Source: Deltaproteobacteria bacterium | Lineage (GTDB): Bacteria > Desulfobacterota > Binatia > HRBIN30 > CADEER01 | Length of the DNA: 64,000 nt | Direction of reading: 5' to 3' | Assembly (NCBI GenBank): GCA_029262455.1 | Contig: JAJCZJ010000122.1 | Coordinates: 1 to 64,000, forward strand | Shown here: piece by piece, positions 47,712 to 55,769 of the stretch | Position numbering within the stretch: position 1 is the first letter of the stretch | Layout of the letters: each line of letters starts with the position of its first letter | Made by a program: the position numbers and the translations under genes | The notes under the pieces: model-generated | Seen by the model: the letters and a program-made list of their open reading frames with translations, nothing else | Databases searched by the model: none | What the model was told of the DNA's origin: nothing

Positions 47712-48143
47712 CTACGGGAAGCAGGGGTGTTCGCGAGTCGTGTAGACCAGAGGCACGCTGGCGAGCGGGGCTCCTTTGTCGTCGGTGACGGTCATTGCAC
47801 CTTGCATGACTCTTTTGAACCTGGACTTCCCTTCACGCGCTGTCACTTCGATGACGCAAACGACGTTCGCCGGGGACAGGACTTCGCCCGACGTGCCCAA
47901 GGTCGATGAGCGACCCGGCGGGAGCACCTGTGAGTACTCGTTCGCGCTACCACAGTTCTCGGTAAAGTACTTGAGCAATATGAATGCATCTTGCGTCGGA
48001 TGCAGACTCGTCAGCGAACAGTTGGCCTCCTGACCAGGCGCCACCGGCATCGGTCCGCCAACGAAGAACTCAGCCGCCTCGGCACTCGGCACGAGCAACG
48101 CCACCGCCACCATGAGCTGAAAGAGTCTGTGCGTAGTCTTCAT
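47712..48143 (-). CDS. Small secreted protein of unknown function
   Basis: This 143-residue protein starts at ATG 48143 with GGGAG upstream. The signal peptide is LFQLMVAVALLVPSAEAAE. The mature protein has four cysteines, in NCSLTS, ENCGSAN, VVCVIEV and the C-terminal HPCFP, consistent with two disulfides. The beta-rich pattern (AFILLKYFTEN, VVCVIEVTAREGKSRFKRV, LASVPLVYTTR) may form a small immunoglobulin-like fold. No family was recognised. Confidence 0.65.
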   Translation of the reverse strand: MKTTHRLFQLMVAVALLVPSAEAAEFFVGGPMPVAPGQEANCSLTSLHPTQDAFILLKYFTENCGSANEYSQVLPPGRSSTLGTSGEVLSPANVVCVIEVTAREGKSRFKRVMQGAMTVTDDKGAPLASVPLVYTTREHPCFP

Positions 48144-48344
48144 CAATCTCGCTCCCTACAGTCAGATCGCGCACGTGCGCACGACACACTTCGTCGAGGT
48201 TAGGCGACCGAGACGAGATTTCAACAGAGAAATTGCGGCCGGCCGACGAGACTATCGACTCGACGCAGTCTCGCTCGGCCGAAGCTGAAAGCCGACCAAC
48301 GTGAATGCTTCGCGAGTTGATGTGGCAGAACACCACCTGGGTTG

Positions 48345-48413
48345 GATCCGTGTTCATCCGTGGCCAAGTTCATGCGCAGCATCCGCGTTGATCAGCGTTT
48401 ATCTGCGGTTTCT
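48345..48413. repeat. CCACGGATGAACAC-family repeat
   Basis: GTTCATCCGTGGCCAAGTTC followed by CGCGTTGATCAGCGTTTATC and TGCGG is related to copies at 47188, 49153 and 50560. It sits directly downstream of the second vapC gene. Confidence 0.8.
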
Positions 48414-48415
48414 TC

Positions 48416-48844
48416 TCATCCCAGTCGGACAGGGACAATACCGGCGAAGCGAACGAAATCGCGATCTTCCGAGATGATTTCCCTCACTCCGTGCTCGAGG
48501 CAAGTCGCCGCGATCTGAGCGTCGAAGACAAGGTTCCCGCGAACGCCAGCGTCCCGGCAAACCCGCGCGAAACGTCCGGGAAACTCAGGCCCCGGCGAGA
48601 GTAGTCGCACCGCCGGGCTGTCGACCAGATGTTCGATGAACCCCAGCGCTTGCTCGAGAGTGCTGGGCGGTCGGAATACCCGAGGGTGCGTAACCAGTCG
48701 GACGAACTCACCGATACAGAAGACTGGAAGCGACCACGGCACATCCCCCTCGACCAACTCGCGCAAACGCGAGGTCGCAGCCTCGTGTAACGGCATCTCT
48801 TCCCTGTGCGCGTACACCAGGATGTTGGTATCGACCGCGATCAC
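48416..48844 (-). CDS. vapC: PIN-domain ribonuclease toxin, VapC family (second copy)
   Basis: This 142-residue protein begins MIAVDTNILVYAHREEMPLHEAA and ends with the acidic segment REIISEDRDFVRFAG. It has the central Glu in CIGEFVRLVTHPRVF and FDAQIAATCLEHGV before the last acidic pair. It is closely related to the toxin at 26902-27336, suggesting duplication or repeated acquisition. It overlaps the antitoxin gene by 4 bp. Confidence 0.93.
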   Translation of the reverse strand: MIAVDTNILVYAHREEMPLHEAATSRLRELVEGDVPWSLPVFCIGEFVRLVTHPRVFRPPSTLEQALGFIEHLVDSPAVRLLSPGPEFPGRFARVCRDAGVRGNLVFDAQIAATCLEHGVREIISEDRDFVRFAGIVPVRLG

Positions 48845-49080
48845 GGCGTCTCGTCGAGCAGATCGAACAGCGCGTCCCGATCGGCGACGTCTACTGCGGG
48901 CGGCTGAGTGCCGCGCACCGTCGGCGGTGCGAAGTGATACTTCTCCTGCTTCCTCGGGCGCGGCGCGAGCCGCGCTCTGAGCGCCTCCTCCACGACGGCC
49001 CGGAGGGTAGTACCCCGATTCGCAGCGAAACGCTTGGCACGCTCGAGCAAGCGATCATCAAGGTCAATCGTCGTCTTCAT
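48841..49080 (-). CDS. vapB: Antitoxin, ribbon-helix-helix/VapB type (second copy)
   Basis: This 79-residue protein begins MKTTIDLDDRLLERAKRFAANRGTTLRAVVEEALRARL, plainly homologous to the first antitoxin. A longer in-frame extension upstream is not supported because the palindromic operator at 49079-49095 covers it. The acidic C-terminus (VADRDALFDLLDETP) is the probable toxin-binding part. Confidence 0.9.
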   Translation of the reverse strand: MKTTIDLDDRLLERAKRFAANRGTTLRAVVEEALRARLAPRPRKQEKYHFAPPTVRGTQPPAVDVADRDALFDLLDETP

Positions 49081-49095
49081 ATGGGTGACCCATAT
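49079..49095. promoter_or_regulatory. Perfect palindrome, candidate vapB operator
   Basis: ATATGGGTGACCCATAT is a perfect 17-bp palindrome centred on 49087 that overlaps the first two bases of the antitoxin start codon. It shares the half-site TATGGG with the operator candidate at 27587-27615. Confidence 0.7.
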
Positions 49096-49152
49096 CATGA
49101 ACCCGTATCTACGGCAATTTGAATTGGCGCGTCCGGGGAGACCACCCACAAG

Positions 49153-49217
49153 GATCGGTGTTCATCCGTGGCCAAATTCGAGCGCAGCATCAGCGCTGTT
49201 CCGCGTTCATCTGCGGT
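49153..49217. repeat. CCACGGATGAACAC-family repeat
   Basis: GATCGGTGTTCATCCGTGG followed by ATCAGCGCTGTTCCGCGTTC and ATCTGCGG is nearly the same arrangement as 48345-48413. With that copy it brackets the second vapBC operon in direct orientation. Confidence 0.8.
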
Positions 49218-49300
49218 TCCATTTCCCAAACAACATCGCCAGGATAGGTACCGTACCGACGACTCACCCCGAAAACCCCACTGACGACAGTTGAAGCTGA

Positions 49301-50128
49301 ATGATTTCGCCGACAGAAGATCTCCCACTCGCCCCCTGGCGGCGGCACTTACACGAGATCATCTTCGAGGCCGACACTCCGGCTGGTAAAGCGTTCGACG
49401 TCGCGGTCTTCGTCCTAATCGGTATCAGTCTGCTGGCCGTCATCCTGGAGAGTGTTCCGAGCATCCGATCCAGCCACGGAGATCTCCTGCGCGCTTTGGA
49501 GTGGGTCATCACCATCCTTTTCTCGATCGAGTACATACTCCGACTCATGAGCGTCAGGATCCCGCTGGCCTACGCTTCCACTTTTTTCGGAATCATCGAC
49601 TTGCTCGCTGTGCTCCCGACCTACGCAAGTCTCTTTTTCACGGGAGCACAGTCCCTGGTCGTCATCCGGGTTCTGAGGTTGCTGCGGATCTTCCGGGTCC
49701 TCAAGCTCGGACGATACGTCGGGGAATCGGAGATGCTCTGGCAGGCACTCGCCTCCAGCCGCCGCAAGATCTCGGTTTTCATGTTCACGGTACTGACCAT
49801 CGTCGTGATTGTCGGAACCAGCATGTACGTCATAGAAGGTGAGGAGAACGGCTTCGTCAGTATCCCGACAGCGATGTACTGGGCAGTCGTCACGATGACC
49901 ACCGTCGGGTACGGCGACGTCACACCGCAAACGCCGCTCGGCCGCGCTCTGGCGGCTGTCCTGATGATCATCGGGTACGGCATCATCGCCGTACCAACCG
50001 GAATCGTCTCCGCCGAGTTCGTGGAAGCCGCGCGCAAACCGATCAGTACCCAGGCCTGTCCGTCGTGCAGTAAGGAAGGGCACGCGGTCGATGCGGTCTT
50101 CTGCAAGTACTGCGGCGTGAAATTGTAG
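49301..50128 (+). CDS. Voltage-gated-type potassium channel with C-terminal zinc ribbon
   Basis: This 275-residue protein has six membrane helices. The S4-like helix VVIRVLRLLRIFRVLKLGR carries regularly spaced arginines. The pore loop AVVTMTTVGYGDVTP holds the selectivity filter TVGYGD (Thr201-Asp206), and a final helix follows. The C-terminus is CPSC (253-256)... CKYC (268-271), a zinc-ribbon pattern. This matches Kv-like bacterial ion-transport channels. The ribbon suggests cytoplasmic gating or assembly through a metal site. ATG 49301 begins shortly before MISPTEDLPLAPWRRHL. Confidence 0.92.
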   Translation: MISPTEDLPLAPWRRHLHEIIFEADTPAGKAFDVAVFVLIGISLLAVILESVPSIRSSHGDLLRALEWVITILFSIEYILRLMSVRIPLAYASTFFGIIDLLAVLPTYASLFFTGAQSLVVIRVLRLLRIFRVLKLGRYVGESEMLWQALASSRRKISVFMFTVLTIVVIVGTSMYVIEGEENGFVSIPTAMYWAVVTMTTVGYGDVTPQTPLGRALAAVLMIIGYGIIAVPTGIVSAEFVEAARKPISTQACPSCSKEGHAVDAVFCKYCGVKL

Positions 50129-50228
50129 CGTACCTAGAGCGCTAACGCACTATTCATAGAATTCTTTGCTGCCCCCGACCGACATCAATCGCGAAAAGTG
50201 GGACTCCGACTGACGTCAGGCATGGAGC

Positions 50229-50436
50229 GCAGCGAGGTCAGCGGAGCGCGTAGCGCGTACGGGAGCAATACCAAAACACCGCAGCGAGGTCAGCGGAGCG
50301 CGTAGCGCGTACGGGAGCAATACCAAAACACCGCAGCGAGGTCAGCGGAGCGCCTAGCGCGTACGGGAGCAATACCAAAACACCGCAGCGAGGTCAGCGG
50401 AGCGCGTAGCGCGTACGGGAGCAATACCAAAACGGC
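50229..50436. repeat. 52-bp tandem repeat, four copies
   Basis: Units start at 50229, 50281, 50333 and 50385, each reading GCAGCGAGGTCAGCGGAGCG then CGTAGCGCGTACGGGAGCAA and TACCAAAACACC. They are nearly identical (CGCCTAGCG replaces CGCGTAGCG in unit 3), so the array is recent. One inverted unit lies at 47448-47491. Confidence 0.95.
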
Positions 50437-50460
50437 GCAGACATGATGCGATACAACCAG

Positions 50461-50590
50461 ATCCGCTACGCGGCTCGGCAGGCCTGGCCTTCGAAGCCTT
50501 GGAGAAGAAGGGAGCCTCGCCCTCCATTTATTTCGATGCACTTCTCACCGACATCAAACGTTCATCTGCGGTTTTCATTTTCCGTGGCCA
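50461..50590. repeat. Composite repeat, right arm of the inverted pair
   Basis: Positions 50461-50527 are the reverse complement of 47352-47417 (ATCCGCTACGCGGCTCGGCA... GGGAGCCTCGCCCTCC). A CGTTCATCTGCGG/CCGTGGCC element follows, matching the opposite of 47188-47213. Together with the tandem array it fills the 50129-50597 gap, which has no gene. Confidence 0.85.
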
Positions 50591-50597
50591 AGATGCG

Positions 50598-51512
50598 CTA
50601 ACCGAGTCCTTCCGATTCGAACAGGAGCGCGAGTTCCTGCCGAGCAGCTCGATCCAACGCCAACTGCCGATCAGACCGCGGCATGCGTGCAGGCCCAACC
50701 GCAAAACCGCGCAGCGACACGCCCATCCGAAAGCCTTCCGGGAACTCCGCGGCGGCAAAGCAGGAGTCGAACAATCTTGTCACTCGACGCTGAAGTGATT
50801 TGGCTCGATCGAGATCCCCATCCTTGGCGGCATCGTACAACTGCCGGGTCAGCTCCGGCGCGACCCCACTCGATGCATGGGTCCCACCGTCACAACCGAC
50901 GTTCAGCATGGGCAGTAGGCACGGATCCCACCCGGTGAGGAACGAGAAGTCCGGGCGAGAGGGCCGCACCGTATCGATCAGCTTCATCATGAACGGAAGG
51001 TCGCCGGAAGAGTCCTTGATCGCGACGATACGCTCGAACTCGCCGGCCAGCCGCTCGACCGTCTCTACTTCAATCGGCGAGGCGAAGAGTGGAATGTTGT
51101 AGAGTGTGATGTCGATCGGCGAGCTGCGCGCGATCTCTGAAAAATATGCGTACACTGCTTCCGGTCCGAGGCGGTAGTAGAACGGCGATACGATCGCGAC
51201 AGCGGCGGCTCCGAGAGCGGCGTAGTGCTCGCAAGCGGCCAGCGTTTCTTTGACATTCGCTTCGGCAGCGCCGGCGAGAACCGGCACGCGTCCCGCCGCC
51301 TGGTCGATGACGATCTCATTGATACGACGGCGCTCCTCTTCGGTGAAGCGCAAGAACTCACCGGTCGAGCCATTCGGGTAGAGTCCGTGGACGCCACGAT
51401 CGATCAGCCAATCGACGTAGCGACGCACTTCCGCTTCGTGAACGTTTCCCTGCTCGTCGAGAGGGACGATGTTTGGACAGAAGATGCCACTGAATCGCGC
51501 GGTCGTCGCCAT
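50598..51512 (-). CDS. Dihydrodipicolinate-synthase-family aldolase, likely 2-keto-3-deoxy-L-fuconate aldolase
   Basis: This 304-residue class I aldolase starts at ATG 51512 (AAGGAAAC upstream), where similarity begins; the longer open frame is unlikely. The family marks are [42 protein letters not shown] with the catalytic Tyr, and the Schiff-base Lys in [10 protein letters not shown]. Neighbouring genes for L-fucose oxidation suggest it splits 2-keto-3-deoxy-L-fuconate into pyruvate and lactaldehyde (inference). It is the last gene of a three-gene minus-strand operon, 31 bp after the lactonase. Confidence 0.85.
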   Translation of the reverse strand: MATTARFSGIFCPNIVPLDEQGNVHEAEVRRYVDWLIDRGVHGLYPNGSTGEFLRFTEEERRRINEIVIDQAAGRVPVLAGAAEANVKETLAACEHYAALGAAAVAIVSPFYYRLGPEAVYAYFSEIARSSPIDITLYNIPLFASPIEVETVERLAGEFERIVAIKDSSGDLPFMMKLIDTVRPSRPDFSFLTGWDPCLLPMLNVGCDGGTHASSGVAPELTRQLYDAAKDGDLDRAKSLQRRVTRLFDSCFAAAEFPEGFRMGVSLRGFAVGPARMPRSDRQLALDRAARQELALLFESEGLG

Positions 51513-51543
51513 CAACGTTTCCTTTCGAGTTTTCTTGCCGCGG

Positions 51544-52380
51544 CTACTCGCCAACCGGAGGCAGTCCGTAGAATCGCTCGGCCGTGCCTCCGAGAACACT
51601 TGCTCGCGCCGACGCATCGAGTTCGGCCAATAAACGGAGGCTCGCCTCGCGCCAGGCCACGTAACCACCAGCGAGCTCAACCACCGGCCAGTCGCTCCCC
51701 CACATCAGCCGCTCCGGCCCAAAGTGTTCCATTAGGACATCCACATAGGGACGGAGGTCACCATCCGACCAATCCGCGCCAGCCTCGGTGACAAGACCCG
51801 ACATCTTGCAGCAAGCCTCCGTGTTGCGAGCGAGCCACCTCATGTCCGAAGCCCAAGCGTCGATCGCGCCTGCACGGATATCGGGCTTGGCGCCGTGATC
51901 GATGACGACGCGCAGTTCCGGGTGACGCGCCAGCAAGCGCCTCAACGGAGCGAGGTGCTGTGGTTGGACCAAGGCGTCAAACCGAAGGCCGAGCTGGGCC
52001 AGTGTCCGCAGCGGTGCATCGAGTGCGTCGCCGAGCATCCACTCCGGATCCGCAATATCTTGTATCATCGGACGGATTCCGACCAAGGCCGGATGCTCGA
52101 AGAGATCCTCAATTACTTGTTCAGCACTCGGACGATCCAAGTCCACCCAGCCGACGACACCGGCCACCCAGGACGTCTCCTTCGCGATACCGAGAAGAAA
52201 ACGCGTCTCCTCAACAGTCGGCGCCGCCTGGACGAGCACCGTGCGGTCGATGCCGGCAGCGCGCCGCAACGGATCGAGATCCTGTGGGGCGAAGTCGCGG
52301 TAGAGCACACCTTGGTCCGGCGTGAGCCATCCGTAGTCACCGCGATCGACGCGCCAGAAATGTTGGTGCGCGTCGATCAT
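51544..52380 (-). CDS. Amidohydrolase-2 family lactonase, likely L-fuconolactonase
   Basis: This 278-residue TIM-barrel metallohydrolase begins [20 protein letters not shown] with metal-binding His5 and His7. Later motifs are [23 protein letters not shown] and [10 protein letters not shown], typical of L-fuconolactonase and L-rhamnono-lactonase (COG3618). It overlaps the upstream dehydrogenase gene by 4 bp, supporting one pathway and one transcript. It would hydrolyse L-fucono-1,5-lactone. Confidence 0.88.
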   Translation of the reverse strand: MIDAHQHFWRVDRGDYGWLTPDQGVLYRDFAPQDLDPLRRAAGIDRTVLVQAAPTVEETRFLLGIAKETSWVAGVVGWVDLDRPSAEQVIEDLFEHPALVGIRPMIQDIADPEWMLGDALDAPLRTLAQLGLRFDALVQPQHLAPLRRLLARHPELRVVIDHGAKPDIRAGAIDAWASDMRWLARNTEACCKMSGLVTEAGADWSDGDLRPYVDVLMEHFGPERLMWGSDWPVVELAGGYVAWREASLRLLAELDASARASVLGGTAERFYGLPPVGE

Positions 52381-53426
52381 TTAACTCGACTCTCTGTCGG
52401 CGCATCCTGCGCGAGAAGGCGGGCTTGTTTGAGCGCCGACCACAACTCGGAGGGGATCGGGTGCTGGAAGTGTCGCGAGTTCCACTCGACCTCGGACCTC
52501 GAACGAGCGCCCGGGATCACTGCGGCTACGCTCGGGTGCCGCAGCGGGAACTGGAGTGCGGCTGCGGGCAACGGCACCTTGTGCTGGTCGCAGATTGCCG
52601 CAATGCGCCGCACGCGATCCAACACATGCGGCGGTGAAGGCTCATAGTTGTATCGCGTATCGGAGGCCGGACCCTGCGCCAGGACACCGGAGTTGAACGG
52701 GCCGCCAACGATGACAGAAACGCCGCGCTCTGCGCACGTCGGCAGAAGTTCGTTGAGCGCGCCCTGCTCCAGAAGTGTGTAGCGCCCTGCGAGCAGGAAG
52801 CAATCGACATCGGTCCGGGCGAGGACCTCGAGACACACCGCACACTCGTTCACTCCCACCCCGATGGCGCGAATTGCGCCCCGAGCGCGCAGCTCTTCCA
52901 GCGCCCGGAACCCACCGACCAACAACTGCTCGAAATGTTCGCGATGTGCTGTCGCACCATGGGTTTCGGCTCCGATATCGTGCACCAGTGCGATATCAAT
53001 ATGGCTGACCCCCAATCGTTCTAGGCTTGCTTCGAACGATTGCATCACACCGTCGTAGGAATAGTCGAAAACCGGATCAAACGGCTCAGCGTCGATGAAG
53101 CCCTGGTCATTGCGAGCGCTATCGCGGGGCACTAGTAGACGCCCGACCTTGGTCGAGACCACCAAGTCGGTGGCCGAGTGCCTGGCGAGTGTGCGCGCCA
53201 ACCGTTTTTCCGCCAGCCCGTAGCCATAGTAAGGCGCTGTATCGATGTAGCGCACGCCGACGTCGATCGAGGCCTGGATCGTCGCGTCCGCATCCCCCTC
53301 TTCGACCGGCGAGTAGAGATTGCCGAGAGCGGCTGACCCCAACCCGAGAGCCGTCACTCGCACATCCGTGCGGCCGACGCGGAAGCGTGGCAGCAACGGC
53401 TCCGAACCGGCCACGTCAGTCGTCAC
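52377..53426 (-). CDS. Aldo/keto reductase, likely L-fucose dehydrogenase
   Basis: This 349-residue AKR has Asp62 and Tyr67 (YIDTAPYYGYG), Lys93 (VSTKVGR) and His149 (DIALVHDIG). The insert FDPVFDYSYDGVMQSFEASLERLG resembles the L-fucose/D-threo-aldose 1-dehydrogenase subgroup. Its neighbours supply the following steps of L-fucose oxidation. It heads the minus-strand operon and is divergent from the fuconate dehydratase gene. Confidence 0.87.
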   Translation of the reverse strand: MTTDVAGSEPLLPRFRVGRTDVRVTALGLGSAALGNLYSPVEEGDADATIQASIDVGVRYIDTAPYYGYGLAEKRLARTLARHSATDLVVSTKVGRLLVPRDSARNDQGFIDAEPFDPVFDYSYDGVMQSFEASLERLGVSHIDIALVHDIGAETHGATAHREHFEQLLVGGFRALEELRARGAIRAIGVGVNECAVCLEVLARTDVDCFLLAGRYTLLEQGALNELLPTCAERGVSVIVGGPFNSGVLAQGPASDTRYNYEPSPPHVLDRVRRIAAICDQHKVPLPAAALQFPLRHPSVAAVIPGARSRSEVEWNSRHFQHPIPSELWSALKQARLLAQDAPTESRVK

Positions 53427-53489
53427 AGCGCCAACGTCTCGCGGGCCGGAGCGCCGTACTGTTTGCGTTCAGGAACAGACATCGGGTGA

Positions 53490-53508
53490 TCATATAAAAA
53501 CTATGATT
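53490..53508. promoter_or_regulatory. Candidate operator between the divergent fucose operons
   Basis: ATCATA (53490-53495) and TATGAT (53503-53508) are perfect 6-bp inverted arms with a 7-bp AT spacer (TAAAAAC). They lie in an AT-rich island of an otherwise GC-rich 119-bp divergent gap. No regulator gene is adjacent, so the cognate protein is unknown. Confidence 0.4.
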
Positions 53509-53545
53509 GATTGAAAAACGTATCCGAAGTTCTAAGGATGCACCG

Positions 53546-54856
53546 ATGAGCCAGCGCATTACCGCACTGCAGTCACGGGACTTGCGATTTCCTACCTCCG
53601 ACTTCGCCCATGGCTCGGACGCCATGAACCCCGACCCCGACTACTCGGCCGCAACCGCCGTCCTCCTTACTGACGACGATACCCTTACGGGCCACGGGAT
53701 GACGTTCACGATCGGCCGGGGCAACGAGATCTGCGTCCAGGCGATTCGCGCCTTCGAGCGCCTCGTGGTCGGACGGTACTTGGACGAAATCGAATCCGAT
53801 CTGGGGGCTTTCTGGCGCTCCCTCGCCGGAGATAGCCAGTTGCGCTGGCTCGGCCCCGAAAAGGGAGTGATCCATCTCGCGACCGCGGCAGTGGTGAACG
53901 CAGTCTGGGATCTGCTCGCGCGGCGAGCCGGCAAGCCGCTGTGGAAATACATGGCCGACATGTCTCCCGAAGCCGTCGTACGAGCCGTCGACTTCAGACA
54001 CATCAGCGACGCGGTCTCGCCCGAAGCCGCGCGCGAGTTTCTCGAAGCGCAAAGCGCCGGCCGCTCGCAGCGCGAAGCTGAGCTCGTACGCGACGGATAT
54101 CCAGCCTACGTCACCAGTGCCGGATGGCTCGGCTACGACGAAGCAACGATTCGACGACTCTGCCGCGAGGCAATCACCGCCGGCTGGACCCACTTCAAGA
54201 TCAAGGTCGGAAGAGATTCGGCTTCGGACTTCGAACGCTGTCGCGTCGTCCGCGAGGAGATCGGCCCGGACCGATACCTCATGATCGACGCAAACCAGGT
54301 ATGGGATGTCGACGAGGCCATCGAGGCGATGAAGCCACTGGCCGCGTTCAACCCCCTCTGGATCGAAGAGCCGACCAGTCCCGACGATGTCCTCGGCCAC
54401 GCTCGTATCGCCGAGGCCGTACACCCGATCGGCGTCGCGACCGGAGAGCACTGCCAGAACCGTGTGATCGTCAAGCAGCTCCTGCAAGCCCGCGGCGTAG
54501 ACTTCCTACAGATCGACGGATGCCGCCTCGGCGGAGTCAACGAGATCATCGCCACCCTACTCCTGGCAGCGCATTTCGACATCCCAATCTGCCCACATGC
54601 CGGAGGTGTCGGGCTCTGCCAGCATGTACAACACTTTTCCGCCTTCGATTACATCGCCGTCAGCGGCAAGCTCGAAAGTCGAATCATCGAATTCGCCGAT
54701 CACCTGCACGAACACTTCGTGACTCCATTGGAAGTCCGTGACGGTCGCTATCGACTGCCAACCACGCCCGGCCTCGGGGTCGAGTTCCGCACGGAATCGA
54801 TCGACCGCTACTCCTATCCCGACGGACCGGAATGGCGCGCGCGCATTCGCGGCTGA
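53546..54856 (+). CDS. L-fuconate dehydratase (enolase superfamily)
   Basis: This 436-residue protein starts at ATG 53546, with AAGGA 7 bp upstream. The N-terminus (LQSRDLRFPTSDFAHGSDAMNPDPDYSAA) is distinctive for fuconate dehydratases. The barrel carries the KxK base (THFKIKVGRD), metal ligands in LMIDANQVWD, WIEEPTSPDD and GVATGEHCQNR, and CPHAGGVGLCQHVQH near the end. It converts L-fuconate to 2-keto-3-deoxy-L-fuconate. Confidence 0.95.
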   Translation: MSQRITALQSRDLRFPTSDFAHGSDAMNPDPDYSAATAVLLTDDDTLTGHGMTFTIGRGNEICVQAIRAFERLVVGRYLDEIESDLGAFWRSLAGDSQLRWLGPEKGVIHLATAAVVNAVWDLLARRAGKPLWKYMADMSPEAVVRAVDFRHISDAVSPEAAREFLEAQSAGRSQREAELVRDGYPAYVTSAGWLGYDEATIRRLCREAITAGWTHFKIKVGRDSASDFERCRVVREEIGPDRYLMIDANQVWDVDEAIEAMKPLAAFNPLWIEEPTSPDDVLGHARIAEAVHPIGVATGEHCQNRVIVKQLLQARGVDFLQIDGCRLGGVNEIIATLLLAAHFDIPICPHAGGVGLCQHVQHFSAFDYIAVSGKLESRIIEFADHLHEHFVTPLEVRDGRYRLPTTPGLGVEFRTESIDRYSYPDGPEWRARIRG

Positions 54857-54924
54857 AGAACACCACGGCAGAGCCGAGCGATCGAGCCGAGACTTCCAAG
54901 CAGCTATTTGAAGAAGGATAGACG

Positions 54925-55254
54925 ATGAGACGAATTGGCCAGACCCTGGGATTGGCACCCGAAAAACTCACCGAGTACAAGCGTTACCACGCCAAGATCT
55001 GGCCCGAGATCGCAGACGCGATTCGCGCCGCCGGCATCACGAACTATTCAATTTTCTATCGCCAAGGCCAGCTCTTTTCTTACCTCGAATACACCGGACC
55101 GGACGACGAGTTTGAAGCACGCATGGCAACGCTCGCCCAGGCTCCGCGCATGCGCGAATGGTGGGACATCATGGAACCGATGCAGATTCCCGATCCCAAT
55201 CGCCCCGCCGGCACATGGTGGTCCGACATGGACGAAGTGTTTCATCAGGACTGA
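54925..55254 (+). CDS. L-fucose mutarotase (RhaM/FucM-like)
   Basis: This 109-residue protein of the L-rhamnose/L-fucose mutarotase (DUF718) family has APEKLTEYKRYHAKIWPEI with the catalytic His, AGITNYSIFYRQGQLFSYLEY, and REWWDIMEPMQIP. It interconverts sugar anomers to feed the dehydrogenase. It follows the dehydratase gene by 68 bp on the same strand. Confidence 0.93.
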   Translation: MRRIGQTLGLAPEKLTEYKRYHAKIWPEIADAIRAAGITNYSIFYRQGQLFSYLEYTGPDDEFEARMATLAQAPRMREWWDIMEPMQIPDPNRPAGTWWSDMDEVFHQD

Positions 55255-55261
55255 AACGCGG

Positions 55262-55527
55262 ATGAACGCGGATGCTGCGGCAGTGCCCCCGCACGAGGAC
55301 ATTCTGACGGTGTCGCGCAACCCGGAGGTGTCTTACAATTCCGGGCGCCTCCGCCTTTTCTCCCGCGTCGAATACGAGCTGATGCAGCCGGACTCCGGGC
55401 GCAGGCCGAGCAGCGCGGCTGGGATCCCAAGGAGCCCCTCGACTTCATCTTCGTGGACGATCCGCGCCACCGCAGCTTTCGACTACGGACCTCGCGTTCC
55501 TTCACCCCCGGTCACCTGACGGGATGA
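55262..55527 (+). pseudogene. Possible frameshifted gene remnant
   Basis: The ATG frame at 55262 reads protein-like sequence ending ...LRLFSRVEYELMQ. Near 55400 the better frame shifts to AEQRGWDPKEPLDFIFVDDPRHRSF and closes with TGA at 55525-55527. Joining them would give about 88 residues, so this may be a small gene with one indel. The start overlaps a GGATGAACGCGG repeat, and the family is unknown. Confidence 0.25.
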
Positions 55528-55572
55528 ATTGGTCGCATGACGGAGCAGCGGACGCCGAGGACTTTTTGGCCG

Positions 55573-55626
55573 GATGAACGCGCGATGAACCCAGCCCGGC
55601 CGGGCGGGGTTCATCGCGCGTTCATC
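55573..55626. repeat. 54-bp near-perfect palindrome
   Basis: Two perfect 20-bp arms (55573-55592 and 55607-55626, GATGAACGCGCGATGAACCC and its complement) flank a centre that is itself self-complementary (GCCCGGCCGGGC, 55594-55605), with one mismatched pair. The arms contain the GGATGAACGCG family sequence. The 55255-55769 gap contains only this, the possible remnant at 55262, and the promoter region of the next gene. Confidence 0.95.
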
Positions 55627-55769
55627 AGTGGCGCGCCTTGGTCGATAGCGAACAGATCGCAACAATTCGACCGAGTCATCTTACAAGTGATGCAAATTAG
55701 TCCTTGCCGAGACCAGGACTGAGGAACATACTCTTTCGCGCAACTGGCGTATCGAAAGTAGGAGGCACG

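Noticed and set aside
50229-50436. CRISPR array
   Set aside because: The 52-bp units are tandem with no unique spacers, so it is a simple tandem repeat and no cas genes are present.
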